Source: JBBIOI01 sp037443425 (GTDB lineage: Bacteria > Desulfobacterota > BSN033 > UBA1163). Taken from it: DNA of 30,106 nucleotides. Shown in pieces: positions 7,498 to 15,523 of this stretch. The position numbers were made by a program, and so were the translations under genes. The stretch's first letter is position 1. Each line of letters starts with the position of its first letter. The notes under the pieces are model-generated. The model was not told the DNA's origin. It searched no databases and saw only the letters and a list, made by a program, of their open reading frames with translations. The DNA is taken from contig JBBIOI010000034.1 of NCBI GenBank assembly GCA_037443425.1, positions 1 through 30,106 on the forward strand, read 5' to 3'.

Positions 7498-8754
7498 ATG
7501 AACTTATACAAAGGATTTATTTCAGCTTCAAGGTATTCTATGTGGAGGACTATAAGCCTTTTCTTTATACTGATAGGACCTGGAATTATAACATCGAATG
7601 TGGACAACGATGCAGGAGGAATAACAACCTACTCGTTGGCAGGAGCAGAATTTGGATTAAAGCTCATATGGACACTAATCCCTATAATGATAGCTCTTAT
7701 TGTTATACAAGAGATGTGTGCAAGAATGGGGGTTGTTACAGGAAAAGGGCTTTCTGACCTTATAAGGGAGAAATTTGGTGCAAAGATCACTTTCTACTTA
7801 ATGATAGGGATGTTTCTGACCAATATGGGAAATGCAATTTCTAATTTTGCAGGTGTTGCTGCAGGGATGGAGATTTTCGGGGTAAAAAAATTGATCTCGG
7901 TTCCAATCAGTGCATTTCTTGTCTGGTGGATGGTTGTAAAAGGGACTTACAAATCTGTTGAAAAGGCATTTTTAGTAGCTTGCGTTTTTTACATCTCATA
8001 TATCATTACAGGGATTATTATTAAACCAGACTGGAGTAACGTATTTGAGGAACTCATCAATCCAAAACTTGATTTTAAATCTGATGAGATTACCATGGTT
8101 ATAGGTCTTGTTGGTACAACCATAGCCCCCTGGATGCAATTCTATCTGCAGGCATCAATTGTGGAGAAGGGGATAAAAATAGAGGAATATAAATTTGCTC
8201 GATTTGATGTTGTAATGGGGTCTATAGTGGTTCATATAGTTGCGTTCTTTATCATTCTTGTTTGTGCAGAGACACTTTATAAGAATGGGATAAAAATAGA
8301 AACAGCAAAGGATGCAGCCCTGTCACTTGCACCACTGGCAGGAAAATACTGCACTTTTCTATTTGCATTTGGTCTTGTAAATGCCTCACTCTTTGCAGCA
8401 TCAATACTACCACTTTCTACAACCTATCTGATCTGTGAAGCACTTGGCTGGGAAGTTGGGATCGATAAAAAATTTGTAGAGGCCCCACAATTCTATGGGA
8501 TATATTCATTGATGATTCTTTTAGGGGCGGGCATTGTCCTTTATCCCAACTTTCCTTTAATACCTATCATGTATTTTTCCCAGGTCATAAATGGAATTGT
8601 CTTACCATTTGTTCTCATATTTATGCTTCTTCTCATCAACGATAAAAAGTTGATGATGAATCACACAAATGGCCCCATCTTTAATATCATTTCCTGGGCG
8701 ACATCTATCATAATGATAATTTTCTCTACCATACTTCTATACCAGAGCGTCTAA
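7498..8754 (+). CDS. NRAMP-family divalent metal transporter, atypical metal site (possible Mg2+ type)
   Basis: A 418-residue membrane protein with about 11 hydrophobic segments and NRAMP (SLC11) layout. The helix 1 signature DPGN is replaced by DNDAGG (Asp36 to Gly41). The helix 6 signature with Met-Pro-His is replaced by TIAPWMQF, with Ala210 where the metal-coordinating methionine normally lies. Published work shows that this methionine favours Mn2+/Fe2+ over Ca2+/Mg2+ and that NRAMP-related Mg2+ transporters lack it. The downstream position next to an MgtE sensor module agrees with Mg2+ or broader specificity. ATG 7498 has only a weak ribosome site; ATG 7540 is an alternative start. No other gene in the window shares this role. 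Confidence 0.85.
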   Translation: MNLYKGFISASRYSMWRTISLFFILIGPGIITSNVDNDAGGITTYSLAGAEFGLKLIWTLIPIMIALIVIQEMCARMGVVTGKGLSDLIREKFGAKITFYLMIGMFLTNMGNAISNFAGVAAGMEIFGVKKLISVPISAFLVWWMVVKGTYKSVEKAFLVACVFYISYIITGIIIKPDWSNVFEELINPKLDFKSDEITMVIGLVGTTIAPWMQFYLQASIVEKGIKIEEYKFARFDVVMGSIVVHIVAFFIILVCAETLYKNGIKIETAKDAALSLAPLAGKYCTFLFAFGLVNASLFAASILPLSTTYLICEALGWEVGIDKKFVEAPQFYGIYSLMILLGAGIVLYPNFPLIPIMYFSQVINGIVLPFVLIFMLLLINDKKLMMNHTNGPIFNIISWATSIIMIIFSTILLYQSV

Positions 8755-8823
8755 GTATCGATTTGGTATCCCATCAGTGAAACATAGAAGGATTATGAAG
8801 TGTATTTAAATGAGGGAATTTTC

Positions 8824-8852
8824 TTGATTTTTCTATGTAAGTTCTGTAAAGT
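8824..8852 (+). promoter_or_regulatory. Possible promoter of panE-panB
   Basis: TTGATT (8824-8829) and TAAAGT (8847-8852) with 17-base spacing, 24 bases before the panE ATG. Matches are 5/6 and 4/6. Suggestive only. Confidence 0.3.
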
Positions 8853-8875
8853 TTAAAATAAAAGGTGAAAGGATT

Positions 8876-9796
8876 ATGAGAACAGTCATTATGGGTGCAG
8901 GTGCAATGGGTGGCTTATTTGGTGCACTTCTTACACGCTCAGGTGAGGATGTATGGCTTGTAACTAAAAGAAAAGAACATTTCGAAAAGATAAGCGAGTC
9001 AGGTATCACGCTCGAAGAGAAAGGAATCAGTTACCAAATAGATGTGAAAATTACACTCGATGCAGGATCCATTGGAAAGGCAGATCTTGTTTTATATTTT
9101 GTTAAGACCTATCAAACTGAGAAGGCAGTTTCTGATTCCCTTACACTCGAAAAAGATGATACGGTTTTCTTAAGCCTTCAGAATGGAATTGGAAATGATG
9201 ATGTGATTTGTAATAAGATTGATAGAAAAAAGGTGCTGTTAGGAATTACAAATCATGGGGCCACCCTTTTGGGTCCTGGTCACGTTCGTCATGCAGGATG
9301 GGGTGAGACATATATTGGTGAACTCGATGGAAGAATTACAGAGCGGGCAAACCAGGTTGCCCGCATGTTTAAGAAGGCAGGAATCGAGACAACGGTTTCA
9401 GATCGAATCTATGATCTTATCTGGGAGAAGCTTTTTATAAATGTGGGGATAAACGCACTTACTGCACTTACAGGTTTTAAAAATGGTGAACTATTGGATC
9501 ATCCTGAAACAGTAGAAATGATGGAATCATTAGTAAGTGAAGCGATAGAGGTTGCAAAGGCTAAAGGGATAAAGATTCATGGAGATCCAATTGAAAAGGT
9601 TAAAAAAGTGGCAGAGGCAACAAGAGAGAATCGGTCTTCAATGGGACAGGATTTTGATTATCACAGGCAAACAGAGATTGATTCGATTAACGGGGCAATT
9701 GTGAAAGAGGCAAGGGCCCTCGGGATTGATGTTCCTTATAATCGAGCAATAACAAATCTTGTAAAGGTAATAGAGAAGAGATTTATTAAAGCATGA
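8876..9796 (+). CDS. panE: 2-dehydropantoate 2-reductase
   Basis: NADPH-dependent reduction of 2-dehydropantoate to pantoate, for pantothenate and CoA synthesis. The 306-residue protein starts with a Rossmann motif GAGAMGG (residues 7-13). It also carries the KTYQTE and LQNGIGN segments typical of PanE, the KLFINVGINALTALTG catalytic helix (its lysine is the general acid in the family), and SSMGQD...TEIDSINGAIV near the end. AAAGGTGAAAGG precedes the ATG. The next gene, panB, makes the substrate, 28 bases downstream. Ketopantoate-reductase-like paralogues exist, but the pairing with panB makes the pantothenate role likely. Confidence 0.9.
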   Translation: MRTVIMGAGAMGGLFGALLTRSGEDVWLVTKRKEHFEKISESGITLEEKGISYQIDVKITLDAGSIGKADLVLYFVKTYQTEKAVSDSLTLEKDDTVFLSLQNGIGNDDVICNKIDRKKVLLGITNHGATLLGPGHVRHAGWGETYIGELDGRITERANQVARMFKKAGIETTVSDRIYDLIWEKLFINVGINALTALTGFKNGELLDHPETVEMMESLVSEAIEVAKAKGIKIHGDPIEKVKKVAEATRENRSSMGQDFDYHRQTEIDSINGAIVKEARALGIDVPYNRAITNLVKVIEKRFIKA

Positions 9797-9824
9797 GAGA
9801 CTTAGATAATAATCGGAGGGGAAA

Positions 9825-10661
9825 ATGGATCGTAAAAAACTTACGGTAATAGATCTACAGAACAGAAAATTGGAGGGAAGAAAGATTACAATGCTTACGG
9901 CTTATGATTATTCTACAGCACTCCTTGAGGATCGAGCAGGAATAGATATTATCCTTGTTGGAGACTCTGTTGGTATGACTGTTTTAGGATATGAAAATAC
10001 ACTTCCAGTGACTATGGATGAGATGATTCATCATACAAAGGCGGTTTCAAGGGGAACAAAATATGCATTTATCCTTGGAGACATGCCATTTATGTCATTT
10101 AATACATCTGAAAGGGATGCCATCATCAATGCTGGTAGATTTGTGAAAGAAGGCGGGGCTGATGGAGTAAAGTTAGAGGGTGGAGCAGGCGTAAAGGATG
10201 TAGTAAAGGCGATTGTCAATGCAGGTATCCCAGTAATGGGTCATATAGGTCTTACCCCACAGACTATTTCCATGCTTGGGGGATTCAAGGTGCAGGGTAA
10301 GAATGCTCAGACTGCACAAAGACTTATCGATGATGCAAGATTGCTTGAGGATGCTGGTGCATTTTCAGTGCTGCTTGAGGCCATCCCTTCTCTGGTTGCA
10401 AAGAAGATAACAGAATCACTGAGAATACCAACTATTGGTATTGGTGCTGGTCCATACTGTGATGGTCAAGTCCTCGTTGTCCATGATATCTTAGGATTAT
10501 TTGATCGTTTTACACCAAAGTTTGCGAAGAGATATGTAAATCTTAGCGAGCTTATGCTTAAGGCATTCGAAGACTTTAAAGAGGAGGTGATAAGCGGGAA
10601 GTTTCCAACTGAAGAACATAGTTTCCATATAGATATGGAAGAGCTGAGTAAATTGAAGTAG
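9825..10661 (+). CDS. panB: 3-methyl-2-oxobutanoate hydroxymethyltransferase
   Basis: Transfers a hydroxymethyl group from 5,10-methylene-tetrahydrofolate to 3-methyl-2-oxobutanoate, giving 2-dehydropantoate. The 278-residue product has the family length and motifs: LVGDSVGM with the Mg-binding aspartate, the VTMDEMIHH segment, the LGDMPF aspartate, VKLEGG with the substrate lysine, and a glutamate in LLEAIP. A strong CGGAGGGG ribosome site is present. Follows panE directly. panC and panD are not in the window. Confidence 0.95.
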   Translation: MDRKKLTVIDLQNRKLEGRKITMLTAYDYSTALLEDRAGIDIILVGDSVGMTVLGYENTLPVTMDEMIHHTKAVSRGTKYAFILGDMPFMSFNTSERDAIINAGRFVKEGGADGVKLEGGAGVKDVVKAIVNAGIPVMGHIGLTPQTISMLGGFKVQGKNAQTAQRLIDDARLLEDAGAFSVLLEAIPSLVAKKITESLRIPTIGIGAGPYCDGQVLVVHDILGLFDRFTPKFAKRYVNLSELMLKAFEDFKEEVISGKFPTEEHSFHIDMEELSKLK

Positions 10662-10716
10662 GGAGTCTTGAATTTAAGAATCTTTTAAGATATTTTTATC
10701 CAGAAAGGAGGGCAGT

Positions 10717-10950
10717 ATGTCAATCTCTGCATATGTATTTATTGAATGCACAGCAGGGGCCGCAAGGGATGTAGCAAAAGAGGTGTCAAAGATTCAGGGA
10801 GTAAAGATGGCAAATTCAACTACAGGCCCATATGATGTTATTGCCCTTGTTGAAGCGCCTGATGTGAATGTACTTGGTGACTTTATTGTAAGTAAGATCC
10901 AGGGAATATCTGGCGTGATAAGAACACAAACAAATGTTATTATTGATTGA
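10717..10950 (+). CDS. Stand-alone Lrp/AsnC-type ligand-binding (RAM) domain protein
   Basis: A 77-residue protein that is only the C-terminal effector-binding domain of Lrp/AsnC regulators, with no helix-turn-helix. The GPYDVIALVEAPD segment is the typical TG-YD core that binds amino acids in the dimer interface. Strong AAAGGAGGG ribosome site. Such stand-alone proteins form octamers and may bind small metabolites or modulate full-length Lrp proteins. It lies between panB and the bS22-like gene; the ligand is unknown. Confidence 0.85.
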   Translation: MSISAYVFIECTAGAARDVAKEVSKIQGVKMANSTTGPYDVIALVEAPDVNVLGDFIVSKIQGISGVIRTQTNVIID

Positions 10951-10963
10951 TGGAGGTTAGATT

Positions 10964-11056
10964 ATGGGTAGTGTTGTGAAGAAGCGAAGAAAGAAGATGA
11001 GGAAACACAAACACAAAAAGATGCTCGATCGAGATCGTCATAAGAAAAAGAAATAA
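10964..11056 (+). CDS. bS22/AURKAIP1-COX24-domain ribosomal microprotein
   Basis: A 30-residue very basic ORF, MGSVVKKRRKKMRKHKHKKM at its start, with more than half Lys, Arg or His. The beginning closely matches the AURKAIP1/COX24 domain, known as bS22 in mycobacterial ribosomes and mS38 in mitochondria, where it threads into rRNA of the small subunit near the decoding site. Preceded by TGGAGG at 10951-10956, 7 bases before the ATG. It starts 13 bases after the RAM gene and ends 9 bases before the M50 protease, and is easily missed by length cut-offs. Likely binds the 30S subunit. Confidence 0.85.
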   Translation: MGSVVKKRRKKMRKHKHKKMLDRDRHKKKK

Positions 11057-11065
11057 AGTGAATCA

Positions 11066-11881
11066 ATGCGCAGAAGTTTTCTTCATATTGTCCTCTTTAT
11101 ATTAACAGTTGCCTCTACGTTACTCGTAGGAGGACCATCATATGCCTTTACCATTATCCTAATACTTTTAGGACATGAGATGGGGCACTATCTTATGTCC
11201 CAAAGGTATGGGATAAGGGCAACACTTCCTTTTTTCCTTCCTTTCCCCTTCTCTCCCTTTGGGACGCTTGGAGCGGTAATCAGAATGGAAAGCCCTGTCT
11301 CCTCAAGAAGGGCACTTTTTGATACAGGGGTTGCTGGTCCACTGACAAGCCTTATACTGAGTATTCCTGCGATTGCCATAGGTTTAAGATTCTCAACACT
11401 GATCCCTACCTATCAGATTAGAGAAGGAACGATCCGGCTTGCTGACCCTATACTCTTTTCATTAATTCAAAGAATAGTAATAGGAGATGTTCCTGAAAAT
11501 TTCGATATTATCCTTCATCCAATCGGATATGCTGGATGGGTTGGCCTATTTGTTACTGCTTTAAATCTTTTTCCAGTTGGTCAATTAGATGGAGGCCATA
11601 TAATTTATGCATTATTTGGAAAGAAGAGTCGAGCTGTCTTTCTTATGGCTATTGGGGCAATGGCATTTATAACAATCTTCTATAACCCTGGGTGGATTCT
11701 TATGTTAATACTTATGGTTCTCTTTGGATTCAGGCATCCTGCACCTTTGGACGATGAAACTCCTATAGATGGAAAGAGAAAATTTATTGGTGGGCTGATG
11801 TTTTTGGTATTCCTTGTCTCATTTACCCCAGCTCCTTTCCCACAGCTTGCAGAAGAGATAAAACATACATTTGGCTGGTAA
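11066..11881 (+). CDS. Site-2-protease-like M50 membrane metalloprotease
   Basis: A 271-residue membrane protein with about six hydrophobic segments. The zinc-binding HEMGH motif lies in the second segment (about residues 38-42), and the third ligand is supplied by LFPVGQLDGGH (the aspartate, near residue 180). This is the minimal site-2-protease architecture without PDZ domains. Such proteins cleave transmembrane helices of regulators, but the target cannot be told here. The stop lies 4 bases from the convergent polX stop, with no terminator between them. Confidence 0.85.
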   Translation: MRRSFLHIVLFILTVASTLLVGGPSYAFTIILILLGHEMGHYLMSQRYGIRATLPFFLPFPFSPFGTLGAVIRMESPVSSRRALFDTGVAGPLTSLILSIPAIAIGLRFSTLIPTYQIREGTIRLADPILFSLIQRIVIGDVPENFDIILHPIGYAGWVGLFVTALNLFPVGQLDGGHIIYALFGKKSRAVFLMAIGAMAFITIFYNPGWILMLILMVLFGFRHPAPLDDETPIDGKRKFIGGLMFLVFLVSFTPAPFPQLAEEIKHTFGW

Positions 11882-11885
11882 TTAT

Positions 11886-13601
11886 CTATTTTGTCCTGTG
11901 ACACCATTTTAAAATCTCTTTAATTGATAGGGAATTAAGTATATTTTTCTTTTCAAGCCATCCCCTTCGGGCAACTGCAACTCCAAGACTCATCATCCAC
12001 ATCTGGTCAACATGATGTGCATCCGTTCCAATAGCAAGCAGGATTCCCATATCTTTTGCCTTTCTACAGTATAAATCATTTAGATCGAGACGTTCGAAGT
12101 ATGCATTTATCTCAAGTGCCTTTCCGTATCCTTTTGCAACATTCATGATTTCATCCATATCAACCTCATAAGGTTCTCTCGAACCTAAAAGCCTTCCAGA
12201 TGGATGTGCAAGTATATCAACATATGGATTTTCAAGTGCCTTAATAATCCTTTTTGTCATCTTCTGGCGATCCTGCTTAAAACCACTGTGAATCGCTGCA
12301 ATAACTATATCCAGTTTTTCGAGTAATTTATCAGATATATCCAGTCTGCCATCAGGAAGGATATCAACTTCTGTCCCTTTAAGAATTCTAAAGCCCTTCA
12401 TCTTTTCATTTAGATGATCTATCTCTTCAATCTGTTTTGATAACCGTGATTCATCAAGTCCATGAGTAATTTTAAGCGACTTTGTATGATCACATATCGC
12501 AATGTACTCATATCCCCTTTTCTGGGCAGAGATGGCGATATCTTCAATTGAAGCTGTTCCATCACTCCACTTGGAATGTATATGAAGATCACCTTTGATA
12601 TCACTCTCTTCAATCAGTTTAGGCAGATCCCCCTTCTGTGCACATTCAATCTCTCCCCTGTCTTCACGTAATTCGGGGGCTATCCATATCATTCCAAGTG
12701 CTTCATAAACATCGTTTTCCTCTTTTCCACCGATTTTCTTATCTCCTTTAAATACACCATACTCATTTATCTTTATGCCTTTTGCCTTTCCAATCCCACG
12801 CAGATGAATATTATGTGCCTTTGAACCAGTAAAGTACTGTAAGGCTGCACCATAAGAGTCCTCTTCAACAACACGTAGGTCTATCTGCAACCCGCCTTCT
12901 ACGATTACTGATGCCTTTGTTTCTCCTGATGCCAAAACCTCCCTAACCTCAGGAAGATGAGTAAATGCATGAATAATATTTTCACGATCAGGCCCTGTAG
13001 CCAATATATCTATATCCCCGATATCCTCTTTCATCCTTCTAAGAGAGCCTGCCCATTCTATCTTTTTTGATCCTGTTTTTTGTCTCAATATTTCAACAAT
13101 ACGCTTTGCAACAGGGAATGCTGTCCCAAGACTCATTCGGCCCTTGCTCTGTTTAAGAAGTTCGATGCCTCTTTTTATATTTTCTATTTTCTTTTCTCCA
13201 ATACCAAAGAGACCAATTAGGGAGCCATCCTGAATCGCCCTTTCTAACTTTGATAGATTATCAATACCTCTCTCCTTATAAAGCATGGCAAGGGTCTTTG
13301 GTCCCATTCCAGGTATCTCCATAATGGATATCAATTCATCTGAAATACCCTTCCTCACCTCTTCAAATTTGGAGACCTTACCTGTCGAAAGGTACTCTTC
13401 TATCTTCTGGGCCATTCCTTCTCCAATCCCAGGGATAGACCTTAATTTACCCTTTTCATAGATCTCTTTTATATCCTCTGTTAAATCCCCGATAATCCTT
13501 GATGCCTTGCGATAGGCGCTTACCTTAAAGGGATTCTCTCCTTTAAATTCAAGGATATCTGCCATCTTCCCAAAAAGGTCAGAAAGCTCCTTGTTTTTCA
13601 T
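11886..13601 (-). CDS. polX: DNA polymerase/3'-5' exonuclease PolX
   Basis: Family X polymerase with a C-terminal PHP nuclease domain, for short-gap filling in base-excision repair. The order is: N-terminal 8-kDa-like and helix-hairpin-helix region (about 1-150, with IPGIGEG and IPGMGPKTL), palm (about 160-310) with AGSLRR and GDIDIL carrying the catalytic aspartates, then PHP (about 335-570) with HIHSKWSDG, CDHTKS, TEVDI, HSGF, AHPSG and GTDAH, all metal ligands kept. Starts considered: ATG 13601 (571 residues) has GGGAGG six bases upstream; ATG 13607 would abut that site directly, so 13601 is preferred. It is translationally adjacent to the nuclease-like gene upstream. Confidence 0.93.
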   Translation of the reverse strand: MKNKELSDLFGKMADILEFKGENPFKVSAYRKASRIIGDLTEDIKEIYEKGKLRSIPGIGEGMAQKIEEYLSTGKVSKFEEVRKGISDELISIMEIPGMGPKTLAMLYKERGIDNLSKLERAIQDGSLIGLFGIGEKKIENIKRGIELLKQSKGRMSLGTAFPVAKRIVEILRQKTGSKKIEWAGSLRRMKEDIGDIDILATGPDRENIIHAFTHLPEVREVLASGETKASVIVEGGLQIDLRVVEEDSYGAALQYFTGSKAHNIHLRGIGKAKGIKINEYGVFKGDKKIGGKEENDVYEALGMIWIAPELREDRGEIECAQKGDLPKLIEESDIKGDLHIHSKWSDGTASIEDIAISAQKRGYEYIAICDHTKSLKITHGLDESRLSKQIEEIDHLNEKMKGFRILKGTEVDILPDGRLDISDKLLEKLDIVIAAIHSGFKQDRQKMTKRIIKALENPYVDILAHPSGRLLGSREPYEVDMDEIMNVAKGYGKALEINAYFERLDLNDLYCRKAKDMGILLAIGTDAHHVDQMWMMSLGVAVARRGWLEKKNILNSLSIKEILKWCHRTK

Positions 13602-13603
13602 CC

Positions 13604-14485
13604 TCATCCTCCCTCATTTCGAAGATAGTCATTAAGACAGAGCTTAAAATTTTCCACAACATCCTTTTTACTATTTACGATAAAAATCCTATGCCTAATA
13701 TGGAAGAGTTCTTCAATGAGCCTCTCTACAGAATAGAGGGTCTTTGATTCCTCTCCATATCTTCTCATAAGCTCCTCTTCAAACATCACGACCAATTTGT
13801 CTTTCATCCTCAGCTGTGTATCGTTAAAAAGGATGGCGATATCTGGTAGAAGGTCATCGATTCTTGAAAAAAATGAGCTTATCTCACCAGGTTCAACCCC
13901 CCTCGGAGGAGAAGATTTTACCTCAACATAGACGAGTCTTCGATTCCAGCAAGAGATCACATCATAATCACCACCAGAGTGTGTCTTCTTTATACTTACA
14001 CCATAAATGGCAGGAGAAGAAAACTCCTTTTTAAACATTTCTGAAATAAACCATTCAAGGGTTGGACCAAAGCTATAGATAGAAGGGACAACTGTGCAGT
14101 AGGAATCCCTTTCTTTATTTGAGATTATTCCCATTTCCAAAAGTTTTTTACAATATCTTCTTACGACTGCTTTAGAACAGTAATATGTTAGATCGTTAAT
14201 CCTGAATCGATCATGCTTTTTTATAATGTCTCTAATTACAAGCCTGAAAGAATATTTTTTCATCATTTCATAAAACGCATTTTTTTGAGATTCTGTAAGA
14301 ACAGGAGGGAAGAATAGGCGATCGTCAGGATTCTTTTTAAAGATCTTAATACCGCGACTATTTAGTAGTTTTTCTATATTGTCTGACTCATTAATCAAAT
14401 TTTTAAGCCTGGAGATCTCCTCAGAGAGCTCATCAAGCCTTTTTCGGATAGATCTTAGTTCTTTTTTGACACTATCAGTTTTCAT
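13604..14485 (-). CDS. PD-(D/E)XK nuclease-like protein with coiled coil and winged helix
   Basis: A 293-residue protein without an assigned family name. An N-terminal coiled coil (about 1-45) is followed by a helix-turn-helix-like part (about 95-135, FRINDLTYYCSKAVVRRYC) and a restriction-endonuclease-fold core. The core shows GGDYDV (about 183-188) and VYVEVKSS (about 196-203), which is the D...ExK catalytic pattern. The frame is just upstream of polX (its stop at 13604 overlaps the alternative polX start), so the two are co-transcribed and a DNA-repair role is plausible. There is no clear ribosome site at ATG 14485. It could also be a regulator of unknown type; no nuclease activity is proven by the motif. 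Confidence 0.7.
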   Translation of the reverse strand: MKTDSVKKELRSIRKRLDELSEEISRLKNLINESDNIEKLLNSRGIKIFKKNPDDRLFFPPVLTESQKNAFYEMMKKYSFRLVIRDIIKKHDRFRINDLTYYCSKAVVRRYCKKLLEMGIISNKERDSYCTVVPSIYSFGPTLEWFISEMFKKEFSSPAIYGVSIKKTHSGGDYDVISCWNRRLVYVEVKSSPPRGVEPGEISSFFSRIDDLLPDIAILFNDTQLRMKDKLVVMFEEELMRRYGEESKTLYSVERLIEELFHIRHRIFIVNSKKDVVENFKLCLNDYLRNEGG

Positions 14486-14503
14486 GAGGGAATAAGAAAT
14501 TTT

Positions 14504-15409
14504 TTAAAAGCCTCTATAAAGGTTTAAACGTTTAGCAATTTGAATGGCCTCCAGATACTCTTTGTGGGTTATTCTTCGATTGATTTCTGGATATTCGCAA
14601 GCTCTATACTCGGGCCGATATTGATCCATGATGTTTACATAGGAATGAACAGATATTTCTTCAGCAATGAATCTTAGTACCAATTCAGTGGAAGCAACTC
14701 CATTTGGCATAACAAGATGTCTGATAAGAAGGCCTCTTTCTGCTATCCCTTGAGAGTTTATTTGAAGGTCTCCAACCTGTCGGTGCATTTCTTTAAGAAC
14801 AGCTTTTATAACACTTGGGTAATCAGCCGCATTGGAATATTTAGTTGAAAATTTCTCATCCATATATTTTGTATCGGGCATGTATATATCAACTATTCCT
14901 TCAAGAAGCTTAATCACCTCTAAGGATTCATAACCCGAGCAATTATAGACTATAGGCAATCTTAATCCCATCTCAATTGCCTTTGGAAGAGAAGCAACAA
15001 TCTGGGGCGTATAATGAGTCGGGGTTACAAAATTGATATTATGACATCCAAGATCCTGAAGCTTAACCATCAACCTCGCCATATCGTAAGTGGATATTCT
15101 TTCTCCCCTTCCCTGATGGCTAATATCATAATTCTGGCAAAAAATGCATAATAGATTGCAGTGGGTTAAAAAGATTGTTCCAGAACCATGATAGCCAACA
15201 AGTGGAGGTTCTTCACCAAAGTGTGGAAAGGCACTTGATACCATTAACTCTGATGGTGCCCCACAATATCCTGTCTCACCACCAAGACGATTTACACGAC
15301 ACTGCCTCGGGCAGAGTCTACACTCTTTTAATATCTCGTTTAAGGCCTCAATCCTCTGATTGAGGATTCCTTTTTCGTAAAGCTCAATATAGGATGGTAT
15401 AAAGGCCAT
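14504..15409 (-). CDS. Radical SAM protein, COG1313 / pyruvate-formate-lyase-activase-like
   Basis: About 301 residues. A cysteine cluster CRLCPRQCRVN...YCG (about 30-50) precedes the radical SAM motif CNLLCIFCQN (CX3CX2C, about 84-93). This Cys-rich front plus the SAM motif is the COG1313 layout, annotated as putative PFL-activating enzyme. The frame opens at a TTG (15421); ATG 15409 is preferred as the family-like start MAFIPSY, although the ribosome site is poor either way. It follows the archerase operon 114 bases downstream on the same strand. Its target is unknown; no glycyl-radical partner lies next to it. Confidence 0.82.
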   Translation of the reverse strand: MAFIPSYIELYEKGILNQRIEALNEILKECRLCPRQCRVNRLGGETGYCGAPSELMVSSAFPHFGEEPPLVGYHGSGTIFLTHCNLLCIFCQNYDISHQGRGERISTYDMARLMVKLQDLGCHNINFVTPTHYTPQIVASLPKAIEMGLRLPIVYNCSGYESLEVIKLLEGIVDIYMPDTKYMDEKFSTKYSNAADYPSVIKAVLKEMHRQVGDLQINSQGIAERGLLIRHLVMPNGVASTELVLRFIAEEISVHSYVNIMDQYRPEYRACEYPEINRRITHKEYLEAIQIAKRLNLYRGF

Positions 15410-15523
15410 ATCTATTATCAAAATTATAAATCATCTTTTAATATAATGGAATAATAAAGAAGAGTTTGTTTCCCGCTACTTATGCGTAGAGTTATTTTAA
15501 ATTCAGGAGAGTCAGATAATCTT

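Noticed and set aside
8782..8838. Inverted repeat ACATAGAA...TTCTATGT before panE
   Set aside because: Eight-base arms with a 41-base loop are expected by chance in AT-rich DNA; no second copy or regulatory context was found.
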